Shown: piece by piece, positions 7,888 to 16,281 of the stretch | Position numbering within the stretch: position 1 is the stretch's first letter | Layout: each line of letters opens with the position of its first letter | DNA from: an uncultured Spirochaetaceae bacterium | GTDB lineage: Bacteria > Spirochaetota > Spirochaetia > Sphaerochaetales > Sphaerochaetaceae | NCBI GenBank assembly: GCA_944389085.1 | Contig: CALXLB010000095.1 | Location: 1 to 33,216 of the forward strand | Direction of reading: 5' to 3' | Length of the DNA stretch: 33,216 nucleotides | Notes under the pieces: model-generated | Databases searched by the model: none | The model's input: only the letters and a program-made list of their open reading frames with translations | What the model was told of the DNA's origin: nothing | Program-made: the position numbers and the translations under genes

Positions 7888-7893
7888 TACAAT
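7888..7893 (+). promoter_or_regulatory. Possible -10 element of the GNAT gene
   Basis: TACAAT lies six bases before the preferred GNAT ATG (7900), and no Shine-Dalgarno is visible, so the mRNA may be nearly leaderless. No good -35 is seen. Confidence 0.25.
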
Positions 7894-7899
7894 GCAGTT

Positions 7900-8340
7900 A
7901 TGAAAATATATGAGGTCCATTATAGAACTCCTGAATTGATAGATAACCTTGTTTCCATATGGGAATCATCAGTCAGAGCCACGCACCTTTTTCTCTCAGA
8001 ATCGGGAATTCTGAATATAAAGAAGTATGTGCCGGAAGCTCTGGCTGGAGTTGAACACCTGATAATAGCTGAAAACGCCAAAGGAGAGGCTGTTGCTTTC
8101 ATGGGAGTGCAGAATGGTTCTCTTGAGATGCTCTTCATACAGGCAGCAGAACGCAAAAAAGGACTTGGCAAGCTACTCATAGAGAAAGGAATCAACGAGT
8201 ATTCAATAAACAGGCTTGCTGTGAATGAACAGAACCCACAGGCTAAAGGATTCTATGAGCATATGGGATTCAGCGTCTATAAACGGACAGAACTGGATGA
8301 ACAGGGAAATCCATATCCGCTTCTATACATGAAGCGCTGA
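7900..8340 (+). CDS. GNAT-family N-acetyltransferase, YjaB-like
   Basis: A 146-aa protein from ATG 7900 (MKIYEVHYR). It matches the YjaB-type layout throughout: LVSIWESSVRATHLFL near the start, then AFMGVQNGSLEMLFI, the acetyl-CoA loop KKGLGKLLI (Q/R-x-x-G-x-G/A type) and NEQNPQAKGFYEHMGF, ending DEQGNPYPLLYMKR. The family uses acetyl-CoA; its acceptor is not established, so small-molecule or protein N-acetylation is only inferred. An in-frame TTG at 7861 and ATG at 7885 are alternative starts. None has a good ribosome site, but a TACAAT box lies six nt upstream of 7900. The gene follows decayed accessory sequence and has its own short upstream gap, so it is probably monocistronic. Confidence 0.8.
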   Translation: MKIYEVHYRTPELIDNLVSIWESSVRATHLFLSESGILNIKKYVPEALAGVEHLIIAENAKGEAVAFMGVQNGSLEMLFIQAAERKKGLGKLLIEKGINEYSINRLAVNEQNPQAKGFYEHMGFSVYKRTELDEQGNPYPLLYMKR

Positions 8341-8393
8341 GGCCGGAATTTAGGAATAACGTCAGCCTGGAACCTCCACCCTACCGGATACGC

Positions 8394-9131
8394 TCATTCA
8401 GCCCTTGACTCACGGAAAGACCAGGAAAAAAAGACATCGCGAAGACGCCTGAAATCACCGCGCTTGATCAGAATCTCATCACCATTCTGCATTTTTATGT
8501 GGTTGCTTGTAATCGTCCGGACAGCATCAAGGTTAATCACATAACCTCTGTAAGGCATAATGAACTGCCCTGGAGCAATCTCTTCCAGCTCATCAAAGAG
8601 CCTTGAAAGTGTTTTCTTTGTCTCCTCATATGAAGCTGCCAGAGTATGCACAACCCGCCTGTAACCAACACTTTCAATATAGATGATATCCTTGAAATCT
8701 ACTTTCTGTACTACCCCATTCTCCAGCTGAAGCAACAATGGCTTTATCTCTTTTTTCAGAAAAGGAGTGATCGCCCGGTCAAAAGCTTCATTGAATTCCG
8801 CTTCCGTGAATGGCTTCAGCAGATAATGAGCAGCCTTAAGAGAAAATGCCTCGACAGCGTAATCACGCGATACTGTCAGGAATATGATCTCTGTCTTGTC
8901 ATGCCGTTCTCTGATTCTTTTTGCTATATCAGTACCAAGAACACCTGGCATGCAGATATCCAGAAGAACGATGTCCCACGGGATACCCTGCTCAATGCTC
9001 CTGAGAAACAAACGCGGATCATTGAACTCATGAATGGAAATCTTTATTGAACTATGGCAAAAATAGTTATCCAAAGATTGCCTGATGGAATCCAGTTCCT
9101 TTCTGTCATCATCACAGATTGCGATACGCAT
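8394..9131 (-). CDS. LytTR-family response regulator
   Basis: A 245-aa protein with an N-terminal receiver domain (acidic pocket CDDD at 7-9, phospho-acceptor D58 in LLDICMPG, KPF switch lysine) and a C-terminal LytTR DNA-binding domain (about 130-235; FKDIIYIESVGYRRVVH and FIMPYRGYVINLDAV are typical). The start ATG has a GAGAGGA just upstream. No histidine kinase is adjacent, so it is an orphan in this window. Such regulators usually control cell-surface, competence or peptide-signalling genes and bind paired imperfect repeats; the targets here are unknown. Confidence 0.88.
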   Translation of the reverse strand: MRIAICDDDRKELDSIRQSLDNYFCHSSIKISIHEFNDPRLFLRSIEQGIPWDIVLLDICMPGVLGTDIAKRIRERHDKTEIIFLTVSRDYAVEAFSLKAAHYLLKPFTEAEFNEAFDRAITPFLKKEIKPLLLQLENGVVQKVDFKDIIYIESVGYRRVVHTLAASYEETKKTLSRLFDELEEIAPGQFIMPYRGYVINLDAVRTITSNHIKMQNGDEILIKRGDFRRLRDVFFSWSFRESRAE

Positions 9132-9169
9132 TGTTTCCTCTCACCAGAATAATACCAGATAGCAGTGAA

Positions 9170-9889
9170 TCACGCACCTACAAAAGCCCAGATTATAGCG
9201 ATAATAACAGAGGGAAAGAGATTTGATACTCTTATATGTCTGTCAAAAACCATATTGATTCCCAAAGAGGCGATAAGAACAGAACCAACCATCGTAAGCG
9301 AAGCAATCGCCTCTGCCGTCATTATCGGCCTGATTGCTCCTGCAAGAATCGTTACCAGAGCCTGGATCACAACAACCGGGATGAAAGAGAAAATGCAGCC
9401 TTTACCATGAGAAAGAGTCATCAGCAGGACAAGTATCAGATCCAGAACAGACTTGGCATAGAGCACGGAACTGTCTCCATAAAGTCCTTCATTTATAGGT
9501 CCAAGCACCGCCATCGCACCAATGGAGACAACAAGAGAAGCCGAGACGAACCCATTCACAAAGCAATTGTCATTATCACTGCCTGTCTTCTTCTTCAGCC
9601 ATTCTCCGAAATCAGTCATGTGTCTCTCGATATCGAGCCCCTCACCTATAAGACCACCGAGTGTGAGAGATGTGACAAGCAATACCGACCCCGCTGTGGA
9701 AAAACCATCATCCGTAAGTACAAGCATCTGGGATATTGTCCCAGAAACACCGATAAAAAGAATTGAAAGGCCACAGGCAATGAGAAGTGTTTCCTGAAAA
9801 CGGGATGAAAACCGTTTCCCGATAATGAGACCTATCAGGCCTCCAATGATGATGCAGACTGCATCGACTATGGTACCAAATCCTGGCAT
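9170..9889 (-). CDS. DUF554 family membrane protein
   Basis: A 239-aa, highly hydrophobic protein with glycine-rich transmembrane segments. The opening PGFGTIVDAVCIIIGGLIGLIIGKRF, here split between residues 2-17 and 18-27, is the DUF554 (YdfK/YqgA) signature, as is LGGLIGEGLDIE near the middle. The length is standard for the family. The function is not established; members are predicted inner-membrane proteins, sometimes linked to transport. The start ATG has AGAGG upstream. It sits between a LytTR regulator and a TetR regulator on the same strand, with gaps of about 40-50 bp, so co-transcription with the TetR gene upstream is possible. Confidence 0.85.
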   Translation of the reverse strand: MPGFGTIVDAVCIIIGGLIGLIIGKRFSSRFQETLLIACGLSILFIGVSGTISQMLVLTDDGFSTAGSVLLVTSLTLGGLIGEGLDIERHMTDFGEWLKKKTGSDNDNCFVNGFVSASLVVSIGAMAVLGPINEGLYGDSSVLYAKSVLDLILVLLMTLSHGKGCIFSFIPVVVIQALVTILAGAIRPIMTAEAIASLTMVGSVLIASLGINMVFDRHIRVSNLFPSVIIAIIWAFVGA

Positions 9890-9942
9890 AGAAACCTCTG
9901 AAAACCGATTCTTTGTACCATGAACGCCGATTTAGTACTACA

Positions 9943-10467
9943 TCACATCAATACTTTTTCTCCCAATGCACGCAGAAAAGCAACTACATCATCATCAGTT
10001 ATCTGCTCGTCTTCCATTGCTTTTGAATTCAACAATCGAACCAAGCCACCTGCAATGAATTCAAGAAGTACGATATTAGTCTTCTTTTTCATATCAAGGC
10101 ACATGACTGTTGAAAGAATTATATTCAGACGTTCGATGAACAGATTATAAAAATCATATAGAAGTCCCGCGTTTTCCATGCCGGATACCAACCCTGTATC
10201 TTTCAGAGTCTCTACAAGTTTTCTCCAGAAAACAGAACCTGAACGCAAGCTTCCCCCCTGAATTTCCTTGACAATTCCGTCTAGTACGCAAGAGGCATGC
10301 TTTATCAGGATTTCTTCTTTCGATGAGTAGTGGCGATAGTACGACACACGTGACACCCCTGCCGCTGTAGTAATATCGGTAATAGAAATCCGTTCAAGAT
10401 TCTCATCCTGAAGAAGCTTAATCAAAGCTTTTGCAATTCTCTCCTCTGCCGCTGTTTCCTCGGACAT
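9943..10467 (-). CDS. TetR/AcrR-family transcriptional regulator
   Basis: A 174-aa protein with an N-terminal TetR-type HTH: IAKALIKLLQDENLERISI, then DITTAAGVSRVSYYRHYSSKEEIL with the YYRHY recognition-helix end typical of the family. The remaining 120 residues form the helical ligand/dimer domain and carry no catalytic motif. GGGAG precedes the ATG. It is divergent from the SIMPL gene and upstream of the DUF554 gene on the same strand, so either could be its target. I found no clear palindrome in the 164-bp divergent gap. The ligand is unknown. Confidence 0.85.
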   Translation of the reverse strand: MSEETAAEERIAKALIKLLQDENLERISITDITTAAGVSRVSYYRHYSSKEEILIKHASCVLDGIVKEIQGGSLRSGSVFWRKLVETLKDTGLVSGMENAGLLYDFYNLFIERLNIILSTVMCLDMKKKTNIVLLEFIAGGLVRLLNSKAMEDEQITDDDVVAFLRALGEKVLM

Positions 10468-10631
10468 ATCTGCTCCCTTCCCCGCATTCTACCATGGCAA
10501 GAATAATCAAACAATAAAAAACATGTTCAGAATCGTTCTTTTTTCCGCTTTTTGTATTTCACACAGTTTCTTCACAGATTCTTTGCCAATTCTTGTTTTC
10601 AGAGGAGTAGAATCAATGAAAGGAGTAAAAA

Positions 10632-11354
10632 ATGAGAATAGTAAAACATGCCACAATCATGCTTCTGATGTTTATCGCACTTCCCCTCGCAGCTGCCGAT
10701 ATCCCTGAATATCTTCCGACAATTTCAGTTTCGGGAAGTGCTGAAGTATCAATGCAGCCAGATACAGCTTCATTCGACATCACTGCCGCTTTTACGGAAA
10801 GCACAACAGAAGAAGCAAGGGAAAGAACATCCAGAATGATCAACGAGGCTGTCTCAATCCTCTTGAATGAGTTTCTGGTGACAGAGGATGATTTGTCATC
10901 CGCTTATATCTCCTGCTACCCGGAGTATCAGTGGAAAGATGATGAGAGGGTTCTTGCAGGACAGAGAGCTTCACAGACACTGAGTGTTGAACTTCATGAT
11001 CTGGATATTATCGGAGATGTTTATCAGCGTCTCATGAGTCTTGATGGAATCACGCTTTCAGATGTATCTCTCGATAAAACCGACAAGAGCGAGGAATACA
11101 GAGAAGCGAGGATGGCGGCAGTCCGCGATGCATATGCAAAAGCAAGCGCATATGCAGAAGCTTCTGGAGTCCAGATCGGGTCTGTGCTTTCCATTTCTGA
11201 CAGTTCTTCCTATGCTGTGCCTCTTTACAGATCTGCAAATCTGATGCTGGCTTCCGCAGAAGCATCCAGTGCAGATGCTATTCCAACAGAATTCTACGCA
11301 GGTGATATAACAGTTTCTGCCAGTGTTTCCATAGTCTACTCGATTGCGCAGTGA
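10632..11354 (+). CDS. SIMPL-domain (DUF541) secreted protein
   Basis: A 240-aa protein with an N-terminal signal peptide (MRIVKHATIMLLMFIALPLA, cleavage likely after LAAA). It is followed by a SIMPL/DUF541 domain that begins with the hallmark ISVSGSAEVSMQPDTASFDI and contains EARERTSRMINEAV and the conserved late segment AVRDAYAKASAYAEASGVQIG. The products are periplasmic or surface proteins of loosely defined function; relatives bind DNA or DNase-sensitive partners, or respond to oxidative stress. AAAGGAG precedes the ATG by five nt. It is divergent from the TetR gene and has no operon partner. Confidence 0.88.
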   Translation: MRIVKHATIMLLMFIALPLAAADIPEYLPTISVSGSAEVSMQPDTASFDITAAFTESTTEEARERTSRMINEAVSILLNEFLVTEDDLSSAYISCYPEYQWKDDERVLAGQRASQTLSVELHDLDIIGDVYQRLMSLDGITLSDVSLDKTDKSEEYREARMAAVRDAYAKASAYAEASGVQIGSVLSISDSSSYAVPLYRSANLMLASAEASSADAIPTEFYAGDITVSASVSIVYSIAQ

Positions 11355-11413
11355 TTTTAATTTTGTAATCACGGCTAACTAAAAGTTTTCCTACCACATA
11401 CTTCTTGACGCTG

Positions 11414-11419
11414 TATAAT
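11414..11419 (+). promoter_or_regulatory. -10 box abutting the memo start
   Basis: A perfect TATAAT lies seven bases before the ATG at 11427, and no ribosome-binding sequence precedes that ATG. If this is the real -10, transcription would start at or next to the A of the start codon, giving a leaderless mRNA. The -35 region at the expected distance (about 11391-11396) is poor. Confidence 0.35.
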
Positions 11420-11426
11420 AATAGAT

Positions 11427-12227
11427 ATGATACGCAAAGCAAGGTTCAGAGGTATGTGGTATCCCTTTGAAAGCCGCGATAACGAATTGATAACAGGCCA
11501 ATTGACCTGCCATGGGAACCTCTGTGCAGGAGTATTGCCCCATGCAGGATTATTCTACAGCGGCAAACTTATAAGGGCTTTTTTTGAAAGAATCTGTGAA
11601 GACAGAAACAAAGTACTGATTATCTCCCCTTCCCATTACTACGCACTTCCTGCCGGGTGCATAGTCATCTCAGATTTCACAGCTTCGGAAACACCATTCG
11701 GAACAGTTCCATCTTTTATGCCTGAAATAGAAAAAAGCATCATAAACAATGATGTTATCCAGGCTGAGCATGGTGTAGAGATGTTTCTTCCTTTTATAGG
11801 CAGGAAAGGAGGCATGAGTGTTGCTTATGCAGTTATCAGCTCATTGGAAAAGAGCGAGGATGCCAAAGAAATCGCGATGCACATCCTGCCAGCAATCGAT
11901 GAGAAAACCATTGTAATCGCCTCCTCAGACTTCACCCATTACGGCCCGAGGTTCCATTACACTCCATATGGAAAGAAAGCATTGGAGAGAGTCGAAGAAC
12001 ACGACAAGGAAGCTGCCATGCTCATTGCCCGGAACAAAGGCATTGAAGCTTATAGAGAATTTGCCTCATCCACAATCTGCGGCATTGCACCTTCTGCCAT
12101 CACTGCAGAAATTGCAGCCTTGAAAAACTGGGAAGGTGAAACCGGACCGTATTCATCATCATTCAGCGAAGATGATGGTGATGAAAATTTCGTCTCGTAT
12201 CGGACCGTATTCTGGAGTGAGCAATGA
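11427..12227 (+). CDS. amrB: AmmeMemoRadiSam system protein B (MEMO1 homologue)
   Basis: A 266-aa MEMO-family protein, full length. Conserved pocket residues by comparison with human MEMO1 (His49, His81, Cys244) appear as H39 in LPHAGLFYSG, H70 in SPSHYYAL and C218 in SSTICGI; EHGVEMFLPF and SSDFTHYGPRF are further family blocks. The fold is related to class III extradiol dioxygenases, with metal binding reported for the human protein; the bacterial reaction is not known. It overlaps the next gene by four bases (ATGA), and all three AmmeMemoRadiSam components lie in order. Together they are thought to perform a radical SAM-dependent modification or C-C bond chemistry on an unidentified target. 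Confidence 0.92.
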   Translation: MIRKARFRGMWYPFESRDNELITGQLTCHGNLCAGVLPHAGLFYSGKLIRAFFERICEDRNKVLIISPSHYYALPAGCIVISDFTASETPFGTVPSFMPEIEKSIINNDVIQAEHGVEMFLPFIGRKGGMSVAYAVISSLEKSEDAKEIAMHILPAIDEKTIVIASSDFTHYGPRFHYTPYGKKALERVEEHDKEAAMLIARNKGIEAYREFASSTICGIAPSAITAEIAALKNWEGETGPYSSSFSEDDGDENFVSYRTVFWSEQ

Positions 12228-12754
12228 ATCATGATGTAAAAATAAAACTACTGAAAGCTGCACGGAAATCACTTGAAACATATTTCTTGGGAGAGAAAAT
12301 GGAGATGATGACTCTTGGAATCAGACGAGGAGCCTTTGTCACACTGAGAAAGAATGGAGAACTCCGGGGATGCATAGGCTTCATGAGCGGCATCGATGAT
12401 CTATATAAGGAAATCATCTCGCTGTCACGTGAAGCAGCGTTCGAGGATTTCCGCTTTCCACCTCTGTCAGAAGAGGATCTCCCGCTTATTGATATCGAGA
12501 TATCCGTACTGACAGAACCGGAGATAATCGAGAATCCGCTCTCTTTCAACCTAGGAAAGGATGGAATCATATTCACCCTCAACGGAAGACGTGCAGTATA
12601 TCTTCCGCAGGTTGCCACAGAAACAGGATGGAACAGGATAGAGATGCTTCAGTCTCTTTCCCTGAAGGCAGGTCTTCCTTCTGATTCATGGAAAAGCAAT
12701 GAGGCCGTTTTCATGACATTCCAAGCGGAGGTCTTCAGTGAAAGCAACATGTGA
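12224..12754 (+). CDS. amrA: AmmeMemoRadiSam system protein A (AMMECR1 domain)
   Basis: A 176-aa AMMECR1-domain protein. The diagnostic LRGCIG motif is at residues 47-52 (KNGELRGCIGFMSG), followed by AAFEDFRFPPLSEEDLP and IEISVLTEP, all conserved in the family. It starts by ATGA overlap with the MEMO gene and overlaps the radical SAM gene by 17 nt, whose ribosome site (GGAGG, 12727-12731) lies inside this gene, so the three are one translationally coupled operon. The family's molecular role is unsettled; the invariant cysteine in LRGCIG suggests a catalytic or acceptor role, as an inference. Confidence 0.92.
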   Translation: MNHDVKIKLLKAARKSLETYFLGEKMEMMTLGIRRGAFVTLRKNGELRGCIGFMSGIDDLYKEIISLSREAAFEDFRFPPLSEEDLPLIDIEISVLTEPEIIENPLSFNLGKDGIIFTLNGRRAVYLPQVATETGWNRIEMLQSLSLKAGLPSDSWKSNEAVFMTFQAEVFSESNM

Positions 12755-13664
12755 CTTCTGTTTCCGTGAATGTACAATAGAAGAAGGGGGAAAGGGCTGG
12801 TGCGGCATGAGAGAGTGCAGGAATGGAACGATAATCAGTTCCCGCTACTCCGAAATCCCAGCCATCGCCATAGATCCTGTAGAGAAAAAACCGCTTTATC
12901 ATTTTCTCCCAGGTACATTGACCCTTTCCTTCGGAGCATCGGGATGCAACCTGAACTGCCTTTTCTGCCAGAACTGGCAATTGAGCTAGGAACATGAAAA
13001 TGGCGAGAGGATTCCAGAACATCTTCCGGCCCTCTATGCAAATGAGCATGCCATCCCCTCTATCAGCTACACCTATTCAGAACCTCTTGTCTGGCAGGAC
13101 TGGATGATCAGAAGCGCAGAAAGAGCAAAATCGATGGGCATAAAGACAATCATGGTATCAAATGGTTCTTTCAGTGATAATGCACTGAAGAGAATTCTGC
13201 CGCTCATTGATGCCTTCAATATCGACATGAAAGGAGATGCGGTTTTCTATAGGGACATATGCCACGGCCAGCTAAAACCTGTTCTCAAAGCAATTGATGA
13301 AATCCAGAAAAGCGGAAAGCACATCGAAGTGACAACAATGCTTATAGAAGGAACCCATACGGAAAAAAACATCAGATTACTTGGAAACGAACTGAAAGAT
13401 AGGAACATCCAGGTCTGGCATCTATCCAGATTCTATCCGCAATATAAAATGATTAATAAAAATCCTACTTCGGAATTATTTCTTCATAGAATGATTGATA
13501 TTGCTAATGAAAGCGCAATTCCTTATATCTATCCCGGAAACAGCGTCCTCAAAGCTGATACACGCTGTTCGGAATGCGGGAAAGTACTGAGAGAAAGACC
13601 AGGAGAGCCGATAGATGGAGGAATCTGCAAGTACTGCGGGCATAGAATCTACGGCTTGTGGTAA
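12738..13664 (+). pseudogene. amrS: AmmeMemoRadiSam radical SAM enzyme with in-frame amber stop
   Basis: From GTG 12738 (GGAGG six nt upstream) the frame encodes a normal member of the family: an N-terminal cysteine block (CDFCFREC, WCGMREC), DPVEKKPLYHFLPG, and the CX3CX2C cluster site C70-C74-C77 in GCNLNCLFCQNW. A TAG at codon 84 (12987-12989) then interrupts it. The same frame continues without other stops to TAA at 13662-13664, through SYTYSEPLVWQDW, TIMVSNG, FNIDMKGD and a C-terminal zinc ribbon (CSECG...CKYCG). The motif in relatives is usually QNW-x-[IL]-S-Q, so the stop sits where glutamine (CAG) is expected: one C-to-T change. TAG is a genuine stop elsewhere here. Probably inactive unless suppressed; a restart at ATG 13104 would lack the Fe-S site. 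Confidence 0.85.
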
Positions 13665-13669
13665 CAAGA

Positions 13670-14125
13670 TCAGGCTATGCGTCTTGATCTATTTATTATT
13701 CTGAACGCTTTCAGTTCATCACGAAGCAGCAGATCCCCATCCTCGATGCGGCAATCATCAGGAAGACAGAACCATAGTGCATCCTTATACATTCCATTGC
13801 ATTTTGCCGCCATTTTACCAGTAAGCTGCTTGGAGAAGAGAGAGACCTCGATACCACCGCTCGAAGCGAAGAAGAACCGCTCCATTGAAGCGGTGTCCGG
13901 CATTATTCCAAGCTCATCATGAGATGCCCTTGCAGCAGCTTCAAGGAAGTCTTCGCCACTCTTCAATTCAACAGTAGGAATCGTGTATGTATACACTCTT
14001 CCAAGGACAGAATCAAAGGTGCGGCGAGCCAGAAGCACCCATATATTCCCTTCTCTGTCCTCAGTCCAGTACAAAGTACCAGCAACCTTGTATGAGAAAT
14101 GTCCTGTAACCTCTTTTATATCCAT
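13670..14125 (-). CDS. Nudix-like protein with degenerate Nudix box
   Basis: A 151-aa protein with a Nudix-like arrangement: an N-terminal strand region containing WVLLARR, an Ala-rich helix and RASHDELGI at the place of the Nudix consensus REUXEEXGU. The first glutamate of REU is replaced by alanine and the second by aspartate, so pyrophosphohydrolase activity is doubtful. The substrate is unknown. GGAGG precedes the ATG. It lies tail-to-tail with the radical SAM gene (5 bp apart) and is divergent from the phosphoesterase gene. A non-hydrolytic, ligand-binding Nudix fold is the other likely reading. Confidence 0.5.
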   Translation of the reverse strand: MDIKEVTGHFSYKVAGTLYWTEDREGNIWVLLARRTFDSVLGRVYTYTIPTVELKSGEDFLEAAARASHDELGIMPDTASMERFFFASSGGIEVSLFSKQLTGKMAAKCNGMYKDALWFCLPDDCRIEDGDLLLRDELKAFRIINRSRRIA

Positions 14126-14238
14126 GTTTGCCTCCTCCTTAAAGGTAATACTGAATTCTGTGAAGAAGGATGTGCTCTTAGTGTAGTTTCATGTGTTCTG
14201 CATGGGCAAAATCGGACAGGATATGCTAATCTCTTGGC

Positions 14239-14772
14239 ATGAGATTCCTAATCGCTTCAGATATACACGGTGCAGAATCACCTGCAGATAAGATAAAAGA
14301 TATCTTCTCATCCGGTAATTTCGATCAGCTCCTGTTACTGGGAGATCTTCTTTATCATGGGCCAAGGAATGATCTTCCTGAAAGTTACAATCCGAAGGCA
14401 GTCATCAGAATCCTTTCAGATCTGAAGGAAAAGATAATCACAGTTCGAGGGAACTGTGAAGCCGAGGTTGACCAGATGGTACTTCCCTTCCCGGTACTCT
14501 CTGAAAGTGCAATAGTCTATGCCGACGGCTTTAAGATAATGATGACGCATGGTCACATACATACACCCGAGAAGCATCCGGCAGGCATAGATGCATTCTT
14601 CTCCGGACACACTCATATTCCCGTCCTTGAGAAAAGAGAAGGAGTCATATATCTCAACCCAGGCTCTGTCTCTATTCCAAAAGGAGGATATCCTCCAAGC
14701 TATGCTATCTGGGACAACGGACGCATAACCATCCATGATCTGCAGGAGGGAAAGGTTCTCTTCACGCTTTAA
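14239..14772 (+). CDS. yfcE: YfcE-family metallophosphoesterase
   Basis: A 177-aa protein with all five metallophosphoesterase blocks in order: SDIHG (8-12), GDLLYHGPRN (the YHGPRN is typical of YfcE/MJ0936), GNCEAEVD, THGH and SGHTHIP. These provide the dinuclear metal site. Relatives hydrolyse model phosphodiesters with Mn2+; the natural substrate is uncertain. Length and motif order fit the family, with no extra domain. It converges with the histidine kinase gene, overlapping it by 11 nt at the 3' ends. No strong ribosome site or promoter was recognised in the 113-bp gap before it. Confidence 0.92.
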   Translation: MRFLIASDIHGAESPADKIKDIFSSGNFDQLLLLGDLLYHGPRNDLPESYNPKAVIRILSDLKEKIITVRGNCEAEVDQMVLPFPVLSESAIVYADGFKIMMTHGHIHTPEKHPAGIDAFFSGHTHIPVLEKREGVIYLNPGSVSIPKGGYPPSYAIWDNGRITIHDLQEGKVLFTL

Positions 14773-16279
14773 TAGGAAGAGTAAGCATTACATAGACAAT
14801 GCCATTCTCTTCTTTAATGGATACAGATCCCCTGTGCAGTTCCATTATCTGGTAGACGATCGGAAGGCCAAGGCCGGAACCTCCCTCTGTCCGGGCCTGA
14901 TCTCCCCTTGCCCATGGTTCGAAGAACTGCGGAAGAGGTGATGGCAGATGGCCTGGATTTGAAATGGTGACATATGCATTCTTCTCATCCATGAATATCT
15001 CAGAACGAGGTTCACTGTCTGCATCCGAATATGACGAGGCATTCACAAGAATCTCCTCAAATGCTCTGGAAATAAGCTCTGGATCGGCTTCTATCATTGC
15101 CTCAGTGGAAGGCAGTATACATGCAATTTTCTTGTTCTCCGACACCTGTCTTAAAAGCGAAACAAGAGAAATCGGCGCATAGTTGACTCTGACATCCGGA
15201 GAAAGAAGATATGAATAATAAGCTACACTCTGGATCCGTCCCATCAATGTATCATTCTCATTCCTCATGTTCTGCAGAAGCTCATTATCAAGAGGGAAGA
15301 CACCATCGAGCGCTCCGTTGATCAGGATATTGAGGCTTGTCACTGGTGTATTGAGATCATGAGAAATATTCCTGATCCATTCCTTTCTTGATCTCTGGTG
15401 ACGAGAAAGATCCTTACCCAATGCGGTGATTGAAGAAGCAATCTCTCTCATTTCCTCTGTATTCTGCTTTGGTATATCGACATCAAAATACCCCTTGGAG
15501 AGATCTGAAAGCGCTCCCTGTATTTCCTTTACGCTCTTGGCATTCCAACGTGAGACGATTGCCGCAAGGACAGCAGAGACTATCAGGGCAAATGGTAGTG
15601 AAATACAGAAAGAAAGGAAAAGGCTTTTAGCCACAAAAAGTGTCGGTGAATAGAAATCAATCCTGTAAACAAGAACATCAAGATATCCTGCCGTTTCATT
15701 GTTGATCACAATACGGATTGTTCCAGCTATATCCTGATCCGCGATGATTGAAGGAAGCGACACAAGCAGATTGTTATCATCCGATGATTCCTGTACATCA
15801 ACTGAAACCGGAATCATCGTATTCGGAAAAGTGTTGATGGAAAGATCATACTTTGGAGATGGAATAGCGACATCTACATAGTTTATCGAATTCTGATAGG
15901 ACAGCTTGAGGCGGCTGTCAGCTATCAGCGGCATAGCCATGCTGCGTCTGGCTTCAGGGCTCGGCATCTGCTCTCCTGACGGAGATGTCCCCAGAGAAAA
16001 CACAAACCGTCCGCTGCTGTCCCTTACCAGCAGGCCCGAAATCCTTTCGGATGTACGTGAAATCATCATGTTCATCACATTATCATTATCAGCAGCAGAT
16101 ATATCATCCACATTGCGCATTGCATTCTTGAGAGAAGAAATGAATTCCTCAAAAACAACATCCTTCCAGTTATTTGCAGCATTCCAGTTACCGATGAATA
16201 GGATACCGCACTGGACAAGAATCACTGCAAACGCAATAAGGATAATCGCCAGGAACAGACGGACGAACTGATGACTCAT
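14762..16279 (-). CDS. Sensor histidine kinase, HAMP/HisKA/HATPase type
   Basis: A 505-aa kinase: TM1 (about 7-31), an extracytoplasmic sensor region of some 180 residues, TM2 (about 218-243), a HAMP linker, a dimerisation helix with the phosphorylated histidine H307 in RNISHDLNTP, and a C-terminal ATPase domain with the G-box GSGLGLPIVYQIMELH. The sensor region is not one I recognise. It follows its OmpR-type regulator with two bases between stop and start, so they form one operon with regulator first. The signal is unknown; a role at the envelope is an inference only. Confidence 0.93.
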   Translation of the reverse strand: MSHQFVRLFLAIILIAFAVILVQCGILFIGNWNAANNWKDVVFEEFISSLKNAMRNVDDISAADNDNVMNMMISRTSERISGLLVRDSSGRFVFSLGTSPSGEQMPSPEARRSMAMPLIADSRLKLSYQNSINYVDVAIPSPKYDLSINTFPNTMIPVSVDVQESSDDNNLLVSLPSIIADQDIAGTIRIVINNETAGYLDVLVYRIDFYSPTLFVAKSLFLSFCISLPFALIVSAVLAAIVSRWNAKSVKEIQGALSDLSKGYFDVDIPKQNTEEMREIASSITALGKDLSRHQRSRKEWIRNISHDLNTPVTSLNILINGALDGVFPLDNELLQNMRNENDTLMGRIQSVAYYSYLLSPDVRVNYAPISLVSLLRQVSENKKIACILPSTEAMIEADPELISRAFEEILVNASSYSDADSEPRSEIFMDEKNAYVTISNPGHLPSPLPQFFEPWARGDQARTEGGSGLGLPIVYQIMELHRGSVSIKEENGIVYVMLTLPIKA

Positions 16280-16281
16280 TA

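Noticed and set aside
12970-13000. Pyrrolysine or other programmed recoding of the amber codon in the radical SAM gene
   Set aside because: TAG ends other genes here, the residue expected at this position is glutamine, and no stimulatory structure or Pyl genes are visible. A nonsense mutation is simpler.
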